This document shows, one piece after another, positions 59,841 through 64,000 of a stretch of 64,000 nucleotides of DNA. The notes below the pieces were generated by a model, which was not told the DNA's origin, did no database searches, and worked only from the letters and a program-made list of their open reading frames with translations. The translations under genes and the position numbers were made by a program. Position 1 is the first letter of the stretch. Each line of letters starts with the position of its first letter. Location of the stretch: positions 124,001 to 188,000 of the forward strand of contig CAMOLA010000001.1 of NCBI GenBank assembly GCA_946618265.1, written 5' to 3'. This DNA is from an uncultured Eggerthellaceae bacterium. Lineage in GTDB: Bacteria; Actinomycetota; Coriobacteriia; Coriobacteriales; Eggerthellaceae.

Positions 59841-61958
59841 GTGAGCTCGATTCGCAATGACAAACGACTAATATGGGGGGTAATCCTCCTCGTCGGAGTC
59901 TCATTATTTTTATTGTGGTGGAATTCATCTACGGCTTATGCAGCTCAACACACGGTAGACGAAGTGGCGGAAATGATCTGCACCCTGCCTGCCAATCCGC
60001 GCGACTATTCCCCCGATGACAGGTCAACAGTCGAGTCGATTGAAGCGGCGTATGAGTCGCTGAGTGCCGAAGATCAGAACAAACTGGACAATATGGAATC
60101 GCACCCTGAAACGGCTCAGCCGCTTGGAAGGGTGCTGGAATCTGCGCTTTGGACTGTGTGGTCGTTCGACGTGCCCGACAACAGCACGGTGCTGCCTGAC
60201 AACGTATACGATGGGGGCACTACGCCCGCTCTCGTTTCCGCTTATAGCAAGGGCAAGAGCACTTCTCCGCGCGACAGACCGTGGAGCGTTAAAGAGGTCG
60301 AGGTCATCGACGGCAAGGCCTATGCAACCCTGGTGGTTCAGAGTTCTTCCTACAGCGGTGTTTTGATGCACGGCACAGAATATCCACGCACGAATGAAAA
60401 AGGTAATTGCGAATTCGCGGGCATTCCCATTCAGCTCAACACGACGTTCTACTTTGCCGGCATTTCGACCAGCATGCTATATCCCATCGCGTTTTCGCTC
60501 GAAACCTCGATAGATGAGTCGGCTGCCGCCGGCACGTTCCTCGTCACGTTTACGGACGGGCAGGGTAATGTCTTGGAGGAGCAAGAAGTCGAGTACGGTC
60601 AACCTGCCGTGCCTCCTGCGGACCCTGCGCTCGAGGGGTTCGTGTTCCAAGGTTGGGATCCTGCTGATTTCGGCTTCGTAACTCAAGATATGACCATCGA
60701 AGCCGTGTGGAAGAAATCCGACGAGTCGCTGGTCAAAGAAGTGCGCGAAAAGATTACTCAGCTTACAGACGACCCGACAACGCTCATCGATCAAACCGGT
60801 GATGCGAGCGTGGCGGAAGCAGGCGAGCTCTACGTTGCACTGGGCGAAGAGCTGCAGGCGCGGGTGCCAGATGATGAGCGACTAAAACTGATTCGCGCCA
60901 TGATAGCGGACCTTCCAAGGGACCCGTATGACGTGACGGCTAATGACGGGACGTCGATTTCGCGCGCCGCAACCGCCTACAGCATGTTGCCGGAAGCAAT
61001 GCAAAATCAGCTCGATGAAGAACTGCTCATGGAGAGTCGTTCATACGGTCGCTATCTGGAAAGCGCCGTTTGGGCGTTCGATGCATTGAATGCAATTGAT
61101 AATTCAACGTCTTTGGGGAATGGAACCTATTCAAAGGGAATTGAATCAACGTCGAGCCGGGGCAAGAGCACCTCGTCTCGTGATACGAGTTTCAAGGTCA
61201 CAAGTGTTACGGTTTCTAATGGTCAGGCTTTTGCCACAATCGAGTCGACTGCAAAGACCTATCAGTCGATTCGCCTTGGCGGCGAAGAGTATCCAAATGC
61301 GGAGGCCGATCCTAACAAGAAATCCCGTTTCGAAAATATCCCAATCAACCTCAACTCGACGTTTTTCTTTTCTGCAAAAGCGCGCAATGCAACCGAGAAT
61401 ACCGATGCTATTGCGTACGAAATGGCGGTTTCAGCAGATGAAGGCTCGATGAAACCAGATTCGTCGGAAAAGTCAGAAACGGATGGTGGGGGATCGAAGC
61501 AAGAAAGTAAGGGTTCGAGTGGTTCGGGGAGCAAAGGGTCGGCCTCAAGCGGCGCGACGGCAAAAACCGGGAAGACTACCGGCAAGGTGTTGACTCCCAC
61601 GGGGGCGAAGAATACGGCTTCTGCGACGAAACTAACGGCCACTACCGGTACGCGCAGTGCAAGTAATGCCAACAATCTCTCGTCGCTTTTGAGGAAGAGC
61701 AGCACCACAACGCAAGCAGCGAAAAAGAATTCCTCTAAGGGTGGCTCGTCAACCAAATCTGAATCGGCGAGCGATTTAGCTGACGATAGTGGGATTTCCG
61801 AAGTTGCGCTCGCCGATGGTGGCGATTCGTCACAGATCAACGTAAACGTGGATTTGGCCCCTGCGGTAGCGGGAGGTTCAGCCCTTTCCGTTGCTTTGGG
61901 CATTCTCGCATTTGTCTTGAGATTCGTCAGGCGCGAAGGCTTGTTGCTGCCGTTCTAA
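59841..61958 (+). CDS. Membrane-anchored protein with two NEAT-like domains and an InlB-type repeat
   Basis: Protein of 705 aa with an N-terminal signal/anchor (~11-35, WGVILLVGVSLFLLWW) and a C-terminal transmembrane helix (~675-698, ALSVALGILAFVLRFVRR). It would be tethered at the membrane with its bulk outside. A helical repeat (~41-86, SLSAEDQNKLD) and a beta domain (~113-227, YSKGKSTSPRDRPWSVKEVEV) are followed by an InlB-B-type repeat (~231-290, VLEEQEVEYGQPAVPP). Two more helical segments, a second beta domain (~419-535, LGNGTYSKGIESTSSRGKS) and a Ser/Thr/Lys/Gly linker (~535-646) come next. The domains match those of the 820-aa protein. GTG 59841 has GGGGAG upstream. It may receive ligand from the wall proteins (inference). 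Confidence 0.78.
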   Translation: MSSIRNDKRLIWGVILLVGVSLFLLWWNSSTAYAAQHTVDEVAEMICTLPANPRDYSPDDRSTVESIEAAYESLSAEDQNKLDNMESHPETAQPLGRVLESALWTVWSFDVPDNSTVLPDNVYDGGTTPALVSAYSKGKSTSPRDRPWSVKEVEVIDGKAYATLVVQSSSYSGVLMHGTEYPRTNEKGNCEFAGIPIQLNTTFYFAGISTSMLYPIAFSLETSIDESAAAGTFLVTFTDGQGNVLEEQEVEYGQPAVPPADPALEGFVFQGWDPADFGFVTQDMTIEAVWKKSDESLVKEVREKITQLTDDPTTLIDQTGDASVAEAGELYVALGEELQARVPDDERLKLIRAMIADLPRDPYDVTANDGTSISRAATAYSMLPEAMQNQLDEELLMESRSYGRYLESAVWAFDALNAIDNSTSLGNGTYSKGIESTSSRGKSTSSRDTSFKVTSVTVSNGQAFATIESTAKTYQSIRLGGEEYPNAEADPNKKSRFENIPINLNSTFFFSAKARNATENTDAIAYEMAVSADEGSMKPDSSEKSETDGGGSKQESKGSSGSGSKGSASSGATAKTGKTTGKVLTPTGAKNTASATKLTATTGTRSASNANNLSSLLRKSSTTTQAAKKNSSKGGSSTKSESASDLADDSGISEVALADGGDSSQINVNVDLAPAVAGGSALSVALGILAFVLRFVRREGLLLPF

Positions 61959-61982
61959 TCGCAGGCCAGAGGATTGACGCTC

Positions 61983-63125
61983 ATGAATAAAAGATTACTT
62001 ACTCAGAGAATAAGATGCGTTTGTCTGGCGCTTTGCCTCTGCATGCTAATCGGGGTCGTTTCCTTTTCTTCTTCGCCTGCCTATGCAACGTTCGCTCAAA
62101 CGGGGCAGGCATCGGCCGAACAGGATTTAGGTTCATTCGACGACCCGATTTTTGGCGATCAGATTCCCGATGGTACGTATCAGGTGACGGCTCGCACTTC
62201 GTCTTCTATGTGTATCTTCTACCTTGATCCAGCCGATGCGGATGCGCGCGAATCCAAAGAACAGGCCATCATCTCGGTTGATAACGGAAATATCACGGGA
62301 ATCTTCTACATCTCGAAAATGTACAATTACTTGTACATGGGCACGAAGGAAGAGGCGGCTGCTGCAACGAACGCAGAGGGAACTGATGCATCAGCTTATA
62401 TTGCTGGCGATCCCTCCGAAGGGTACGTCCCACATCTCTTCACAATGCCGGTTCCCGCTTTGAACTACCCTATCACCTTTGCTTCCTTTAGCGGCGGAGA
62501 GGGCAATGAAAGGGGCGTTTGGTACACACGCACTGTGGTCTTCGGCATGAGCGCAGCAGAGCTCGAGGCGATAGTGGCGAACGCCGCCGGTGAGCCTTCA
62601 GAGCCCGAACCAGAACCTCAGCCGGAGAACACGACAGAAGAATCGTCTGAGCAGGAGCCCGAATATGCGGGAGAAGATTCATCTGGGGAAGACGAGACTT
62701 CGGCGCCGGAGGAAGAGACTGTTCAACCCGAGCTCACAACCGACAACATCAATACGGGCGAGGAAGGTGACGGCACGGGTGAAGCTGGAGCCCAAAGCGG
62801 AGGGTCGAGTGAAAAAGATGCGTCGGGTGATTCTGCAACAGATGCAGGAAACTCGACAGCGGTGGGCATGAAGGCCACGCGCATGAGCATTGCCGGCGTG
62901 GGTGGCTCTATCGACATCGATCTGGAGGAGCCCGACGAGCCCGAAGAGGTTGACCTACCGCTCCTCACAGCACGTCAGATCCTTGGACTTTTCTGGCTCG
63001 GATTGCTTATCGCCGGCGTTGTCATACGTGTCGTGCTTTTCAATCGCGGTTATGATCGCGTGAGAAAACCGCCACGTGGGTCGCCGCCTGTTCCACCGAC
63101 GGGATTCGGCACGCGTAGGGTCTAG
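61983..63125 (+). CDS. Membrane-anchored protein with one NEAT-like domain
   Basis: Protein of 380 aa. Signal peptide ~12-36 (CLALCLCMLIGVVSF, then PAYA). The beta domain at ~56-189 starts IPDGTYQVTA and contains MCIF, YLYMGTKEEAAAAT, MPVPALNYPITFASF and WYTRTVVF. These correspond position by position to the domains in the 820-aa protein. A ~115-residue acidic Glu/Ser/Gly linker follows, then a transmembrane helix at ~329-352 (GLFWLGLLIAGVVIRVVLF) and a short basic cytoplasmic tail. It lies 24 bp after the preceding gene and 80 bp before the ExbB-like gene, so one operon is likely. It is a plausible last surface relay before the membrane (inference). Confidence 0.78.
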   Translation: MNKRLLTQRIRCVCLALCLCMLIGVVSFSSSPAYATFAQTGQASAEQDLGSFDDPIFGDQIPDGTYQVTARTSSSMCIFYLDPADADARESKEQAIISVDNGNITGIFYISKMYNYLYMGTKEEAAAATNAEGTDASAYIAGDPSEGYVPHLFTMPVPALNYPITFASFSGGEGNERGVWYTRTVVFGMSAAELEAIVANAAGEPSEPEPEPQPENTTEESSEQEPEYAGEDSSGEDETSAPEEETVQPELTTDNINTGEEGDGTGEAGAQSGGSSEKDASGDSATDAGNSTAVGMKATRMSIAGVGGSIDIDLEEPDEPEEVDLPLLTARQILGLFWLGLLIAGVVIRVVLFNRGYDRVRKPPRGSPPVPPTGFGTRRV

Positions 63126-63205
63126 CGACACCTCAAGATCGCGCAAGGTAGATTGTGTTTTCGGAATAACCGTCGCTGCAAGGGCGGCAGGATGGAGATG
63201 AAGCC

Positions 63206-63955
63206 ATGCTCATAGACATAATGCATACGGTGACCAGCGCGCTGCAGGTGCCCGTGGTCGTTTTGCTCATGGCGCTTGCGGTGATCGTGGTCGTATTGCT
63301 CGGTATGCTGGCGGCCGAGTTCTTCACGGAACGCCGCTACTTCAAGCTGTCGATTCCCGATCTTGTGGACAATCTGCAGCACAGCGACAATCCCGAGTCC
63401 GTTGTGCGCAAGAGCGGCATGTTACGCCGTCAGAAGGTCGCTCTGTTTGAGCTGCTCAACCATCCCGATGCATCGTCGTCCGAGCGCGAGTCTATGGCAG
63501 TCAACATCGTGGCGCAGGAGCAGGCAATCTTCGACAACCGTGTGAAAATCACTGACTTTATCGCCAAGGTCGGCCCCATGCTGGGCCTCATGGGCACGCT
63601 GATTCCCTTGGGACCGGGTGTCATAGCCATCGGAATGGGCGATACGCAGACGCTCTCCGACAGTTTGCTCGTGGCGTTCGATACGACCATCACGGGTCTT
63701 GTGGTAGCCGCAATCGCTCTGCTTATCTCGACGATCCGCAAGGCGTGGTACGTCAAGTACAATGCGGCGTTTGCCGCGGCGTGCGAGATTGTGCTCGAAA
63801 AAGCCAACGAAGGCGCAGCGCTCAGCGATCGCATGGCGGATGAGATGCGTGCGCGCAAAGACGGGCGCAGGAAATCCGACGATTACTGGCGGGGTGGCGA
63901 TCAGGCCGAGGCTTCCGGCCGTCGCGCCGATGGCGAGGGAGGCTCTGATGCTTAG
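63206..63955 (+). CDS. MotA/TolQ/ExbB-type proton channel protein
   Basis: Membrane protein of 249 aa. TM1 is ~10-35 (VPVVVLLMALAVIVVVLLGML). A cytoplasmic region of ~85 residues follows, then TM2 at ~125-145 with the family motif GPMLGLMGTLIPLGPG and TM3 at ~155-178 with FDTTITGLVVAAIALLI. A charged C-terminal tail closes the protein. ExbB/TolQ proteins conduct protons and drive partner proteins. In Gram-negatives they energise outer-membrane import; MotA/ExbB-like proteins beside DUF2149 and CobN-like genes also occur in archaea and Gram-positives linked to tetrapyrroles (family knowledge). GGAG precedes the ATG. The stop overlaps the next start. Confidence 0.88.
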   Translation: MLIDIMHTVTSALQVPVVVLLMALAVIVVVLLGMLAAEFFTERRYFKLSIPDLVDNLQHSDNPESVVRKSGMLRRQKVALFELLNHPDASSSERESMAVNIVAQEQAIFDNRVKITDFIAKVGPMLGLMGTLIPLGPGVIAIGMGDTQTLSDSLLVAFDTTITGLVVAAIALLISTIRKAWYVKYNAAFAAACEIVLEKANEGAALSDRMADEMRARKDGRRKSDDYWRGGDQAEASGRRADGEGGSDA

Positions 63956-64000
63956 GCGTCGATACGGCGTTTCGTTGCAGCGGCCTACCCAGGCTGATGA
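63948..64000 (+). CDS. Start of a gene coupled to the ExbB-like gene (3' partial)
   Basis: ATG 63948 lies inside the end of the ExbB-like gene (8-nt overlap) and opens a frame to the window edge: MLRRRYGVSLQRPTQAD. The basic start fits the cytoplasmic N-terminus of a single-pass ExbD-like or DUF2149-like partner, the usual neighbour of such channels, but 17 residues cannot prove it. Confidence 0.45.
   Translation, partial: MLRRRYGVSLQRPTQAD

Overview
The window reads as chromosomal DNA of a GC-rich, monoderm actinobacterium, most likely of class Coriobacteriia (Eggerthella/Slackia-like). This is an inference from strong G/C third-position bias, SWIM-SNF2 helicases, many very large secreted proteins without LPXTG motifs, and intergenic palindromes of the form GGGGTCAGACCCC. 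No rRNA, tRNA or CRISPR array was found.

Left part (1-11.8 kb), mostly housekeeping: the basic tail of a DEAD-box helicase, a glycosyltransferase/flippase pair, cyclophilin, a TPR membrane protein, nucleoside diphosphate kinase, an unusual MutY-like glycosylase without its iron-sulfur cysteines, a degenerate AAA-like protein, a HAD phosphatase and a DHA2-type MFS exporter.

Middle part (11.8-48.4 kb), accessory: two SWIM-SNF2 paralogues (the second broken by a nonsense codon and a frameshift) flank a secreted NlpC/P60-like plus ricin-lectin-like protein. Four further secreted proteins of 279 to 2332 residues follow, with a lipoprotein, a double-HTH protein, an AbiEi/DUF559-like protein, a zeta-toxin/HTH-antitoxin pair and a secreted serine hydrolase. 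Three of the surface genes share a fixed-spacing upstream motif. Two intergenic regions 33 kb apart carry the same AT-rich, symmetric four-copy element. A MITE-like element and many palindromes occupy other gaps.

Right part (48.7-64 kb): aspS, an AbrB/RelE-type toxin-antitoxin pair and a nitrilase precede the most interesting locus. Two cobalamin riboswitches, each ending in an intrinsic terminator, precede two large secreted proteins (1217 and 820 aa) whose last 609 bp are identical. One carries a transcobalamin-like (DUF4430-like) segment, and both carry NEAT-like beta domains. They are followed by two membrane-anchored proteins with related domains, an ExbB/TolQ/MotA-type proton channel and the start of a further gene. 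I interpret this as a surface corrinoid (or other tetrapyrrole) capture-and-relay system, analogous in layout to the Isd haem relay but controlled by vitamin B12 and possibly powered by an ExbB-like channel in a single-membrane cell. The riboswitches and gene order are seen directly; ligand and mechanism are inference.
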